64,000 nucleotides of DNA from Micromonospora chaiyaphumensis (GTDB lineage Bacteria; Actinomycetota; Actinomycetes; Mycobacteriales; Micromonosporaceae), in the NCBI RefSeq assembly GCF_900091435.1, contig NZ_FMCS01000012.1:1-64000 (forward strand). Direction: 5' to 3'. Shown here one piece after another: positions 7,322-15,113 of the stretch. The notes under the pieces are model-generated. The model saw only the letters and a program-made list of their open reading frames with translations, was not told the DNA's origin and searched no databases. The position numbers were made by a program, and so were the translations under genes. Each line of letters opens with the position of its first letter. Positions within the stretch are counted from its first letter, which is position 1.

Positions 7322-8140
7322 TCACCACCGCGCGCGGGCGGGCTGGGTGAACTCCGGGGCCTCGCGGGCCGGGCGCAGCAGGCGCCGCATCCGCAGCAGC
7401 AACCCCGCGCCGAGGAAGACCAGCAACCCGCCGAGGAGGAAGGCGACCTGGACCACGCCGAAGCCACCCGAGGTGGACACCGGACGGCCCGCCGCGCCGG
7501 GCGGCGGGGGTTCGACCACCGCCGCCTCGTCCGACGGCTCGTCGGCCACCGGCTCCTCGGTGACCGGCTCGGTCGGCTCGGCGCTGCGCCCGGTGGGCTC
7601 CGGCGTCGCCTCGGTCGGGGCGGCCGAGGCCTCCTCCCCCACCACCCGGCGGTCGGCGGTCCGGCGGGCCAGCAGGCGCAACTGGGGGTCGTACGCCTCG
7701 GCGGCGAAGCTCACCCGCCCCCGGCCCACGTCCTCGGCGAAGGCCACCCGGTAGCGCGCCGTGACGGTGCGGCCCGGGCAGAGCACACCCGGATCCAGGT
7801 CGCGGTCGGTCAGCCGGGCGGTGTCCCCCTCGGTCCGGATCTCCAGCGGGAAGGATCCGCTGTCCTCCACCCGGTCCACCTTGACCTGGTCGAGCCGCAG
7901 GCCCTGCACGCGCAGCAGCATCGACCAGCGCACCTTGACGCAGCCGCCCCCGTCGGTGCGGGACACCACGGCGGACAGCGTCTCCACCCGGTCGCCGGCG
8001 GTGAACTCGTCCGGCAGGCCGCTCAGCTCCGTGGAGAAGGCGGCCGCCGCCCCGGCCGGCACGGTCGCGCCGAGCCCGGCCCCCGCCAGGCAGGTCAGCA
8101 CGACCCCGATCCGCAGCGCGTACCGCCACCCCCTCACCAC
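7322..8140 (-). CDS. Secreted, C-terminally membrane-anchored protein of unknown function
   Basis: 272 residues, not assigned to a named family. N-terminal signal peptide (hydrophobic IGVVLTCLAGAGLGATV, cleavage after the AGAAAA region), a beta-rich extracellular domain with two widely spaced cysteines (GGGCVKVRW and PGVLCPGR) likely to be disulphide-linked, a Pro/Thr/Glu linker (about residues 180-225), one transmembrane helix (VVQVAFLLGGLLVFLGAGLLL) and a short Arg-rich tail. No LPXTG sortase motif is seen before the helix, so it is probably retained as a membrane protein. The GTG at 8140 is chosen because GGGAGGGA precedes it by 6 nt; an ATG nine codons upstream lacks a ribosome site. Confidence 0.65.
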   Translation of the reverse strand: MVRGWRYALRIGVVLTCLAGAGLGATVPAGAAAAFSTELSGLPDEFTAGDRVETLSAVVSRTDGGGCVKVRWSMLLRVQGLRLDQVKVDRVEDSGSFPLEIRTEGDTARLTDRDLDPGVLCPGRTVTARYRVAFAEDVGRGRVSFAAEAYDPQLRLLARRTADRRVVGEEASAAPTEATPEPTGRSAEPTEPVTEEPVADEPSDEAAVVEPPPPGAAGRPVSTSGGFGVVQVAFLLGGLLVFLGAGLLLRMRRLLRPAREAPEFTQPARARW

Positions 8141-8334
8141 CGTCTCCCTCCCGTCGGCCGCGTCCAATCGGAAACGCTAGGAGCGCCGCCGGCGCCCCGG
8201 TAGACGGGCGTGTTCGCACGGACCGCCAACACCGGGACCCCTTCTCACCGAGCGTGGTGAACCGGTCACGGCCGCACCGCGACACGCCCGGGATCGCCCG
8301 CCGGCCGGCTCGGGGCGTAGGACAGAATCACCCG

Positions 8335-9003
8335 GTGTCCGACCTGTCCGCGGCCTTCGTCCGGCTGCACGCCCGGCTCGCCCCGGTCGCCTTCGTCCCC
8401 GAGGTGCGGCTGCACCAGGCCGACGAGCCGATCGGCCTCTGGGAGCTGACCGAGGGCGAGTTCCACAGCGCCCAGCCGCCGCCGTTCTGGGCGTTCGCCT
8501 GGGCCGGCGGCCAGGCCCTCGCCCGCTACGTCACCGACCACCCCGAGCTGGTCACCGGCCGCCGGGTGCTCGACCTCGCCTCCGGCTCCGGCCTGGTCGC
8601 CATCGCCGCCGCCCGGGGCGGCGCGGCCGCCGTCCGGGCCGTCGAGGTGGACGAGCGGGCCGTCGCGGCCGTCGCCCTCAACGCCGAGGCCAACGGGGTA
8701 CGCGTCGACGCCGAACTCGGCGACATCCTGGACGGCGACGCCGGGGACGCCGAGGTGGTGCTGGCCGGGGACGTCTTCTACAGCGAGGCCATGGCCCGAC
8801 GGATGCTGCGCTTCCTGCTCCGGGCCGCCCGGTCCGGCGCCCGGGTGCTGGTCGGCGACCCCGGCCGGGCCTTCCTGCCCCGCGAACGCTTCCACCAGCT
8901 GGCCGCGTACGAGGTGCCGGTGCCGGAGGCGCTGGAGAGCGTACGGGTGAAGCACACCACCGTGTGGGAGCTGGACCCGGCTCCGCCGGGAGCCGCCCGC
9001 TAG
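8335..9003 (+). CDS. Class I SAM-dependent methyltransferase (NNMT/METTL-like)
   Basis: 222 residues. The SAM-binding motif I is VLDLASGSGLVAIAAA (about residues 79-94), followed by an acidic VEVDERAV at the end of strand 2 and LAGDVFYSE as the motif II/post-II region. The N-terminal PPPFWAFAWAGGQALARY segment is typical of the nicotinamide N-methylase-like lysine/small-molecule methyltransferase group. Substrate unknown. CAGAAT (8323-8328) ends 6 nt before the GTG and no ribosome site is present, so the mRNA is probably leaderless. Its TAG stop forms part of the -10 box of the next gene (P450). Confidence 0.85.
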   Translation: MSDLSAAFVRLHARLAPVAFVPEVRLHQADEPIGLWELTEGEFHSAQPPPFWAFAWAGGQALARYVTDHPELVTGRRVLDLASGSGLVAIAAARGGAAAVRAVEVDERAVAAVALNAEANGVRVDAELGDILDGDAGDAEVVLAGDVFYSEAMARRMLRFLLRAARSGARVLVGDPGRAFLPRERFHQLAAYEVPVPEALESVRVKHTTVWELDPAPPGAAR

Positions 9004-9012
9004 CGTGACGCC

Positions 9013-10176
9013 GTGCTGTTCCGGGGCTGGGGGGAGTCCGTCGACGGACCGTGGCCCGACGCGGCCACCGTGGTCGACCACGTCGGCGTGCCGCACCTCG
9101 TGGTGACCCGGCACGCGCTGGTCCGGCGGCTGCTCACCGACCCGGTGACGTTCCGCCCGGACAACGCCCTCGACGCGGTGACCCCGATCCCGGTGGCCGC
9201 GCTGCGGGTGCTCGCCGGGCACCGGTTCCGGCTGCCGCCGACGCTGGCCAACAACGCGGCGGCCAGCCACCCGGAGATCCGCGGGATCGTCGCCGACGCG
9301 CTGCACCCCGACCGGGTGGCCGCCCAGCAGCCCTGGCTGACCGGCCTGGTGCGGGAACGGGTGACCCGGCTCGCCGCCGACCTCGCCGCGGGCGAGCCCG
9401 TCGACCTGTACGCCGACCTCGCCGCCGACCTGCCGCTGCTGGTGCTGGCCCGGCTCGTCGAGCTGCCGGACGCCCCGGTGGGCGCGGTCAAGGACTTCGC
9501 CCGCGCCGCGCTGGAGCTGTTCTGGGCCCCGCTCGACGGGTCCCGGCAGCTCGCCCTCGCCGCCGAGGTGGGCCGGTTCCACACCGTGCTGCGCGCGTTC
9601 GCCGCCGCCGGGGGTGGGCTGGCCGCCCGGCTGCGCGCCGCCGGGCACTCCCCCGACGTGGTGGTCGGCGCGCTGTTCTTCCTCCTCGTCGCCGGCCAGG
9701 AGACCACCTCCCAGTTCCTCACCCTGCTGCTGCACCGGCTCGCCGGCGAACCGGCGGTGCGGGCCGGCCTGCGGGCGGGCGAGGTCGCCGTGGCCGACGT
9801 GGTCGAGGAGGGGCTGCGGCTGGAGCCGCCGATCGTCACCTGGCGGCGGGTGGCCGCCGTGGACACCACCCTGGGCGAGGTCGCCGTGCCGGCCGGCACC
9901 AGCATCGTCGCCTGGCTGGCCCGGGCCGGCCGGGACCCGGCCGTGGTGGCCGCGCCCGGCGAGTTCCGGCCCGGGCAGCGCGGCTCCCGCCGGCACCTGG
10001 CGTTCGGGGCCGGCCCGCACCGGTGCGTCGGGGCGCAGCTCGCCCGGATGGAGGCGGCCGTCGTGGTGGCCGAGGCGGCGCCGCTGCTCGACGGCGTGAC
10101 AGTGGTCCGGCCGCCGTGGTGCCCGGACAACCTCACCTTCCGGATGCCCGACGCGTTCGTGGTCCGCCGGACCTGA
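9013..10176 (+). CDS. Cytochrome P450
   Basis: 387-residue soluble bacterial P450. The oxygen-binding I-helix motif is AGQETT (about residue 227), the K-helix ExxR is EEGLRLEPP (about 265), and the heme-ligand loop is FGAGPHRCVGAQLAR with the cysteine near residue 338. It inserts one oxygen atom into an organic substrate using electrons from ferredoxin; no ferredoxin gene is adjacent, so a partner must come from elsewhere. Substrate unknown. TAGCGT (9001-9006), which includes the stop codon of the methyltransferase, ends 6 nt before the GTG, suggesting its own leaderless transcript despite the tight spacing. Confidence 0.92.
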   Translation: MLFRGWGESVDGPWPDAATVVDHVGVPHLVVTRHALVRRLLTDPVTFRPDNALDAVTPIPVAALRVLAGHRFRLPPTLANNAAASHPEIRGIVADALHPDRVAAQQPWLTGLVRERVTRLAADLAAGEPVDLYADLAADLPLLVLARLVELPDAPVGAVKDFARAALELFWAPLDGSRQLALAAEVGRFHTVLRAFAAAGGGLAARLRAAGHSPDVVVGALFFLLVAGQETTSQFLTLLLHRLAGEPAVRAGLRAGEVAVADVVEEGLRLEPPIVTWRRVAAVDTTLGEVAVPAGTSIVAWLARAGRDPAVVAAPGEFRPGQRGSRRHLAFGAGPHRCVGAQLARMEAAVVVAEAAPLLDGVTVVRPPWCPDNLTFRMPDAFVVRRT

Positions 10177-10187
10177 CGAAAGTCAGG
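10172..10187. promoter_or_regulatory. Candidate response-regulator operator upstream of the ABC exporter
   Basis: Perfect palindrome CCTGAC-GAAA-GTCAGG, overlapping the last codons of the P450 gene and centred about 66 bp before the exporter start. The same GACGAAAGTCAGG core occurs upstream of the histidine kinase gene (14359-14377), which points to the NarL-type regulator at 12016-12693 as the binder. Confidence 0.6.
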
Positions 10188-10245
10188 GTGCGGCGGTGCC
10201 GATCGGTGGCGGTGGGCCACCACCTCCGCTGCCTACCGTCGGCAC

Positions 10246-11178
10246 ATGATCACACTTCGTGGGTTGACGAAACGGTTCGGCGCGGCCACCGCGGTCGACG
10301 ACCTGACCGTCGAGATCGGACCGGGGCAGGTGACCGGCTTCCTCGGCCCGAACGGCGCGGGCAAGTCCACCACCATGCGCATGGTGCTCGGGCTGGACCG
10401 GCCGACCGCCGGGCAGGCCCTGGTCAACGGCCGGCCCTACCGGGAGTTGCGATACCCGCTCCACGAGGTCGGCGCGCTGCTCGACGCCACCGGTGTGCAC
10501 CCGGCCCGCTCCGGGCACGCGCACCTGCGAGCGATGGCCCGCAGCAACGGCATCCCGGCCCGCCGGGTGGACGAGGTGCTCGACCTTGTGGGGCTGGACG
10601 CGCGGGCCGCCGCCAAGCCGGGACGCGCCCTGTCACTCGGCATGGGCCAGCGGCTCGGCATCGCCGGGGCGCTGCTCGGCGACCCGCCGGTGCTGCTGCT
10701 CGACGAGCCGGTCAACGGGCTCGACCCGGACGGGGTGCGGTGGATCCGCCGGTTCACCCGGGGCCTCGCCGACGAGGGGCGCACGGTGCTCATCTCCAGC
10801 CACCTCATGAGCGAGATGCAGCAGACCGCCGACCGGGTGGTGGTGCTCGGCCGGGGCCGGCTGGTCGCCGACGCGCCGCTCGCCGAGCTCATCGCCACCC
10901 GCCCGGCCAGCTCGGTCCGGGTACGCGGGCCCGAGCCCGCCGGCCTGGCGGCCCTGGGCGCCCGGCTGGCCGCCGAGGGGGCGGCGGTCAGCCCGGACGA
11001 GGGCGGGCTGGCCGTCACCGGCGTCACGGCCGGCCGGGTCGGTGACCTCGCGTACGAGCTGGGGGTGCGGCTGCACGAGCTGACCCCGGTGGCCGCCTCG
11101 CTGGAGGAGGCGTTCCTGGAACTGACCGCCGGCAGCGTGGAGTACGCGGCCGGCCCGACCGGAGGCGAGACCCGATGA
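10246..11178 (+). CDS. ABC transporter ATP-binding protein (DrrA-like)
   Basis: 310 residues. Walker A GPNGAGKS (about residue 35), signature LSLGMGQRLGIAGALL (about 130), Walker B VLLLDEPVNGLD (about 150), switch histidine in ISSHLMSEM; the last 90 residues form the small beta domain common in DrrA/Ccm-type exporters. It would power the permease encoded by the next, overlapping gene. TACCGT (10234-10239) ends 6 nt before the ATG, so the mRNA should be leaderless. A palindrome near -66 links its control to the nearby two-component system. The exported compound is unknown; lipids, peptides and antibiotics are typical for this type. Confidence 0.9.
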   Translation: MITLRGLTKRFGAATAVDDLTVEIGPGQVTGFLGPNGAGKSTTMRMVLGLDRPTAGQALVNGRPYRELRYPLHEVGALLDATGVHPARSGHAHLRAMARSNGIPARRVDEVLDLVGLDARAAAKPGRALSLGMGQRLGIAGALLGDPPVLLLDEPVNGLDPDGVRWIRRFTRGLADEGRTVLISSHLMSEMQQTADRVVVLGRGRLVADAPLAELIATRPASSVRVRGPEPAGLAALGARLAAEGAAVSPDEGGLAVTGVTAGRVGDLAYELGVRLHELTPVAASLEEAFLELTAGSVEYAAGPTGGETR

Positions 11179-11996
11179 CCGCCCTGCCCACCGCCGTCCC
11201 GACCCGGCCGGCGCCCCTTCCCGCCCCGACCAGTGGCCCGTTCACCGGAGCCGTGGCCGCCGAGTGGACCAAACTCTGGTCGGTCCGCTCCACCTGGTGG
11301 ACGCTGCTGGCCGCCGTGCTGACCATGGCCGCCACGGCCGGTCAGCTCGCCATCTACGCGGTGAACGCCAACACCGACGACGACCCGGCCGTCAACCCCG
11401 GCATCCTGCCGGTCGGCGAGGTGGTCGCCGGCGCGCTGGAACTCACCCAGTACGTCGTGCTCGCGATCGGCCTCTTCGCCATCACCAGCGAGTACGCCAC
11501 CGGCACGATCCGGACGACGCTGCGCTGCACCCCGTCCCGGGCGCGGGTGCTGGCGGCCAAGGCGGTCGTGGTCGGCGCGGTGACGTTCCTGACCGGGCTG
11601 CTGGTCGGCGCGGTCGGCGTGGCGGTCGCCCGGCCGGTGCTCGGCGAGTGGGGTCGGGCCCCGCTGGGCGGCACCGTGGGTGACGTGGCCGCCTCGGCCG
11701 CGTACCTCGCGCTGGTGGGCGTGCTGGCCCTCGGGCTGGCGGCGGCGCTGCGCGGCGCGGTGCTCACCCTGACCGTGCTCTTCGCGCTGCTGATGATCGT
11801 GCCGCTGTCGCTCCAGGAGCCGGGCATCCACGTGCTCACCCGGATCGCCGACGCGTTCCCGGGGGTGGCCGGAAACCACTTCCTGGCCGGGGACACCGAG
11901 CCCTACCCGGCGGTGGTCGGGCTGCTGGTGCTCGCGGGCTGGGCCGTCGCCGCGCTGGCACTGGGCCGCTGGGCGCTGCGCCGCCGGGACGCGTGA
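11175..11996 (+). CDS. ABC-2 type permease partner
   Basis: 273 residues with about six transmembrane segments, beginning after a cytoplasmic N-terminus with AEWTKLWSVRSTWW, a hallmark of ABC-2 permeases of the NosY/DrrB kind in actinomycetes; SEYATGTIRTTL is the typical cytoplasmic loop. It forms the membrane channel with the ATPase, whose stop codon it overlaps by 4 nt (ATGA), so the two are translationally coupled. It is convergent with the response regulator, sharing the hairpin at 12005-12043. Confidence 0.9.
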   Translation: MTALPTAVPTRPAPLPAPTSGPFTGAVAAEWTKLWSVRSTWWTLLAAVLTMAATAGQLAIYAVNANTDDDPAVNPGILPVGEVVAGALELTQYVVLAIGLFAITSEYATGTIRTTLRCTPSRARVLAAKAVVVGAVTFLTGLLVGAVGVAVARPVLGEWGRAPLGGTVGDVAASAAYLALVGVLALGLAAALRGAVLTLTVLFALLMIVPLSLQEPGIHVLTRIADAFPGVAGNHFLAGDTEPYPAVVGLLVLAGWAVAALALGRWALRRRDA

Positions 11997-12004
11997 GCAG
12001 GCGG

Positions 12005-12043
12005 GGCGGGGCTGGTCAGCCGGTGGGCGCGACCAGCCCCGCC
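12005..12043. terminator. Hairpin shared by convergent ABC permease and response regulator genes
   Basis: 13-bp perfect stem (12005-12017 with 12031-12043), 13-nt loop. The stem includes the last codons and the stop of the response regulator on the minus strand and lies 9 nt after the permease stop. Confidence 0.6.
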
Positions 12044-12693
12044 TCGTACGCGAGGATCGCCGCCTGCACCCGGTTGCGCACGTCCAGGCGGGTGAAGATG
12101 CTGGTCAGGTAGCTCTTCACGGTGCCCTCGACGAGGTGCAGCCGGCGGGCGATCTCGGCGTTGGACAGCCCCGCCCCGACGAGGGCCAGCACCTCACGCT
12201 CCCGCTCGGTCAACCCGGCCAGCCGGTCCCGCGCGTACGGGCCCTGGGCCAGCCGGCCGCCGCTGAGCTCGATGACCCGGCGCGCCACCCGCGGCGACAG
12301 GTACGCTCCGCCGTCGGCCACCGCCCGCAGGCCGGCGAGCAGTTCCCGGGGATCGCCGGACTTGAGCAGGAAGCCGCTCGCCCCGTGACCGAGCGCCCGG
12401 GCGATCAGGTCGTCGTCGCCGAACGTGGTGAGCATGACGCTGGCGGTCTCCGGCACCAGCCGCCGGATCTCCGCCGCCGCGGCCAGCCCGTCCTGCCGGG
12501 GCATCCGGATGTCCAGCAGCGCCACCCGCGGCCGGTGCGCCCGGACCAGTTCCACGGCCGCGTGGCCGTCGCCCGCCTCCCCGACCACCTCGATGCCCGG
12601 GTCGGCGGCCAGGATGGCGCGCACCCCGGCGCGGACCATCGCCTCGTCGTCGGCGAGCACCACCCGCAGGGGCCGCCCGTGGTCGTCGGTCAT
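12016..12693 (-). CDS. NarL/LuxR-family response regulator
   Basis: 225 residues. Receiver domain with the acidic pocket (VVLADDEAMVRAG), phospho-acceptor Asp in ALLDIRMPRQDG (about residue 58) and the Thr/Lys conserved positions (MLTTFGDDD, FLLKSGDPRELL). The C-terminal LuxR HTH is LTEREREVLALVGAGLSNAEIARRL followed by VEGTVKSYLTSIFTRL. It is co-transcribed with, and overlaps by 4 nt, the upstream histidine kinase gene. The shared GACGAAAGTC palindromes upstream of the ABC exporter and of the kinase suggest that it activates the exporter and its own operon. Confidence 0.92.
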   Translation of the reverse strand: MTDDHGRPLRVVLADDEAMVRAGVRAILAADPGIEVVGEAGDGHAAVELVRAHRPRVALLDIRMPRQDGLAAAAEIRRLVPETASVMLTTFGDDDLIARALGHGASGFLLKSGDPRELLAGLRAVADGGAYLSPRVARRVIELSGGRLAQGPYARDRLAGLTEREREVLALVGAGLSNAEIARRLHLVEGTVKSYLTSIFTRLDVRNRVQAAILAYEAGLVAPTG

Positions 12694-14324
12694 CGCGCGA
12701 TCCGCTCCTTGCTGATCAGCCGGCCGTCCGCGAAGCAGAGCCGCCAGGTCGGCTCCGCGAACGGGAAGTTGCCGTCGGTGTAGAACTCGCAGCCCGCGGC
12801 GGCCCCGGTCGGCGGGTCGGCCTGCCGGCGCGGCAGCCCGAGGGCGTCCCGCTCCTCGCCGAGGCGCAACCGCTCGTAGCCGGACCGGTCCAGGACCGCA
12901 CCCGCCGTGGCGAGCGGGTAGTAGACCAGCGCGAGCGCCAGGGCGAGGCCGGCCGGGGCGCCGAAGGCCACGAGCAGGCTGCGCCGGGCCCGCCGGCGCG
13001 CCTCCCGCAGCCGCCGTGCCGCGTCACCGGCGCGGTCGCCCGGCGCCCGGCCCGGCCCGCCGTCCACCCGGAGGCCGTCGTCCGGCTCGCCCACCGACCC
13101 GGCGAGGCCGCTGGACCGGTCGGCGCCCGGGCCGGCCGCGGTCGGTACGGCGAGGTCGTCGGGCCGGCCGGCCTCGCCGGCGGCCAGGGCGGGCGCGGCC
13201 GTCAGCGGCACGTGCGCCGTCACCGCGAAGCCGCCGTTGCGCGGGCCCGCGTCCAGCACGCCCCCGGCCAGGCGGACCCGCTCGCGCAGGGCGAGCAGTC
13301 CCGAGCCGTGCGACGCCGGCCCCGGCAGCGGCCCGTCCGGCGCCGGCCCGTTGATGACCGACACGGCCACCTCGCCGCCCGCCCGGCCGACGGTGACGGT
13401 GACCGGGGCGCCGGGGGCGTAGCGGGCGGCGTTGGTCAGCGCCTCCCGGACCACCCGGTGCACGGCGTGCGCGACGAGCGGCGGCAGCTCCCCGCCGTCC
13501 GGTCCGGCGCGCAGGTCCACCGCCAGCCCGGCGTCGCGGGCGCCGTCGACCAGCTCCGCCACCGTCTCGCCGGCCGGCCGCAGCGACCCCGCCCGCTCCT
13601 CGCGGAGCACGCCGATGATGTCGTGCAGCCGCTCGGTGGCGGCGGCCACGCTGGCCCGCAGTTCCCCCGCCGCGCTCCGGTGGGCGGGCGGCAGGTCGGC
13701 GGCCAGCTCCAGCGCGGCCGCGCGCAGCGCGATGAGGCTGAGGTCGTGCCCCAGCGAGTCGTGCATGTCCTGGGCGATCCGGGCCCGCTCGCGCAGGCGT
13801 ACGCGCTCCACGGCGGCCCGCCGCTCCCGCTCCTCGGCCTCGGCGTGCCGCTCCCCCGCCTCGGCGAGCGCCCGCTGCTGGCGGCGCAGCCGTCCCAGCA
13901 GCCAGGGGAACACCCCGGCGAACAGCAGCACCGAGGCGAGCAGGAACCAGGTGTCCGGGTCGGTGCCGAGCAGCCCGAGGTTGACCGCGGTGCCGGCGAC
14001 CGCGATGGCGCCGAAGACCGCCGCCACCCGGCCCGCGCGGGCGCTGCGCCGGCCGGCCAGGTAGCTGAACACCGGGATGCCGAAGACGAAGTTGCCGTCG
14101 ACCAGCGAGCCGAGCACCACGGCCAGCAGCGCGGCGAGGGGCCACCGGCGGCCGAGCGCCACGGCGAGCCCGAGCAGCGCCAGCGAGCCGGCCAGCAGCG
14201 CCACGGCGTGCCGTGGCCAGGGCGGGGTGAGCCCGGCGTACGCCACCGGGGCGGCGACCACGGCCCAGAGCAGCAGGTCACCGGCCCGGCGCCGGACGGA
14301 CGGCGGGGTTCGCGGCGGTTCCAC
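12690..14324 (-). CDS. Sensor histidine kinase with an extra C-terminal membrane-anchored domain
   Basis: 544 residues. About five N-terminal transmembrane helices (residues 10-150), a dimerisation/phosphorylation helix with ARIAQDMHDSLGHDLSL (phospho-His near 186), and a HATPase domain (about 260-375) with VVREALTNAARYAPGA and GSGLLALRERVRLAGG. Beyond the usual end come a roughly 65-residue Pro/Gly/Asp linker, an Arg-rich stretch, a transmembrane helix (about 447-475) and about 70 residues with two cysteines (CEFYTDG near 511, LCFADG near 527), predicted outside the cell. The GTG at 14324 is chosen because TAGCCT (14337-14332) sits 7 nt before it, indicating a leaderless mRNA. Partner of the overlapping NarL-type regulator. 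Confidence 0.88.
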   Translation of the reverse strand: MEPPRTPPSVRRRAGDLLLWAVVAAPVAYAGLTPPWPRHAVALLAGSLALLGLAVALGRRWPLAALLAVVLGSLVDGNFVFGIPVFSYLAGRRSARAGRVAAVFGAIAVAGTAVNLGLLGTDPDTWFLLASVLLFAGVFPWLLGRLRRQQRALAEAGERHAEAEERERRAAVERVRLRERARIAQDMHDSLGHDLSLIALRAAALELAADLPPAHRSAAGELRASVAAATERLHDIIGVLREERAGSLRPAGETVAELVDGARDAGLAVDLRAGPDGGELPPLVAHAVHRVVREALTNAARYAPGAPVTVTVGRAGGEVAVSVINGPAPDGPLPGPASHGSGLLALRERVRLAGGVLDAGPRNGGFAVTAHVPLTAAPALAAGEAGRPDDLAVPTAAGPGADRSSGLAGSVGEPDDGLRVDGGPGRAPGDRAGDAARRLREARRRARRSLLVAFGAPAGLALALALVYYPLATAGAVLDRSGYERLRLGEERDALGLPRRQADPPTGAAAGCEFYTDGNFPFAEPTWRLCFADGRLISKERIAR

Positions 14325-14358
14325 GGCGGCCAGGCTACCCACGGGCGGCCGGGCCGGG

Positions 14359-14377
14359 CACCGACGAAAGTCAGGTG
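14359..14377. promoter_or_regulatory. Second copy of the GACGAAAGTC operator, upstream of the kinase gene
   Basis: CACCGAC-GAAA-GTCAGGTG, an imperfect palindrome sharing the 13-mer GACGAAAGTCAGG with 10172-10187, in the 36-bp gap before the kinase -10 box and centred about 43 nt upstream of its predicted transcription start. Probable autoregulatory site. Confidence 0.6.
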
Positions 14378-14378
14378 C

Positions 14379-15113
14379 TCAGCTGATCTCCTCGGCCCAG
14401 GCGCGCCAGTCGTCGAGCACGCCGTAGAGGGCCGGGGTGAGCCAGCCCGGCGCGGACCGGCGGAACACCCCCGGGTCCATGCCGCCGGCGCCCATGGGCA
14501 GCGCGCCCAGCAGGTTGGGCACCAGGTCGGACAGGTTGAGCCAGTGCACCAGCTCCGGCTCGGCCGGCCAGGCGCCGATCACCACGCCGGCCGGGATGGC
14601 CCGGCGTTCCAGCGCCTCCAGGGTCAGCGCCGTGTGGTTGAGCGTGCCCAGCCCGGCGCGCGCCACCACCACGGCCGGGGCACCCAGCGACACCGCCAGG
14701 TCGGCCACCGTCCAGGGCTCGCCCGAGGGACGCAACCCCATGGGTACGAGCAGCCCACCGGCCCCCTCGACGAGCACCAGGTCGTGCTTGTCGGTCTCCT
14801 CGCGGATGGCGTCGACCGCCGTGTAGAGCTCCAGCGGCTCCAGCTCGGCGACCCGGGCCGCGGCGAGCGGGGCGAGCGGATCCGGGTAGCTGGCCAAGGT
14901 CCGGCCGGTCAGCGGGGCGGCCAGCCGGGTCACCGAGTCGACGTCGCCGGGCTCGCCGGTGGCCGTACCCGTCTGGCCGGGCTTGACCACCGCGACCCGC
15001 AGCCCGGCGGCCTGCGCGGCGGCGGCGATCGCCGCGGTCACCACGGTCTTGCCCACCTCGGTGTCGGTGCCGGTCACCAGCACCGGCCCGGTCCAGCCGT
15101 TGCCGTTGCTCAT
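14379..15113 (-). CDS. bioD: Dethiobiotin synthetase
   Basis: 244 residues. ATP-dependent ring closure of 7,8-diaminopelargonate with CO2 to dethiobiotin, the penultimate step of biotin synthesis. The P-loop is VTGTDTEVGKTV (about residues 11-22); VVKPGQTG carries the conserved Lys, and VEGAGGLLVPMG is the family's second nucleotide-contact motif. ATG start overlaps the bioF stop by 4 nt (ATGA), so bioF-bioD form one operon. bioA, needed for the intervening step, is not in the window. Confidence 0.93.
   Translation of the reverse strand: MSNGNGWTGPVLVTGTDTEVGKTVVTAAIAAAAQAAGLRVAVVKPGQTGTATGEPGDVDSVTRLAAPLTGRTLASYPDPLAPLAAARVAELEPLELYTAVDAIREETDKHDLVLVEGAGGLLVPMGLRPSGEPWTVADLAVSLGAPAVVVARAGLGTLNHTALTLEALERRAIPAGVVIGAWPAEPELVHWLNLSDLVPNLLGALPMGAGGMDPGVFRRSAPGWLTPALYGVLDDWRAWAEEIS

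Noticed and set aside
8266..10223. Long minus-strand frames opposite the methyltransferase and P450 genes
   Set aside because: No plausible domain; both plus-strand genes have complete catalytic motifs and leaderless promoters.
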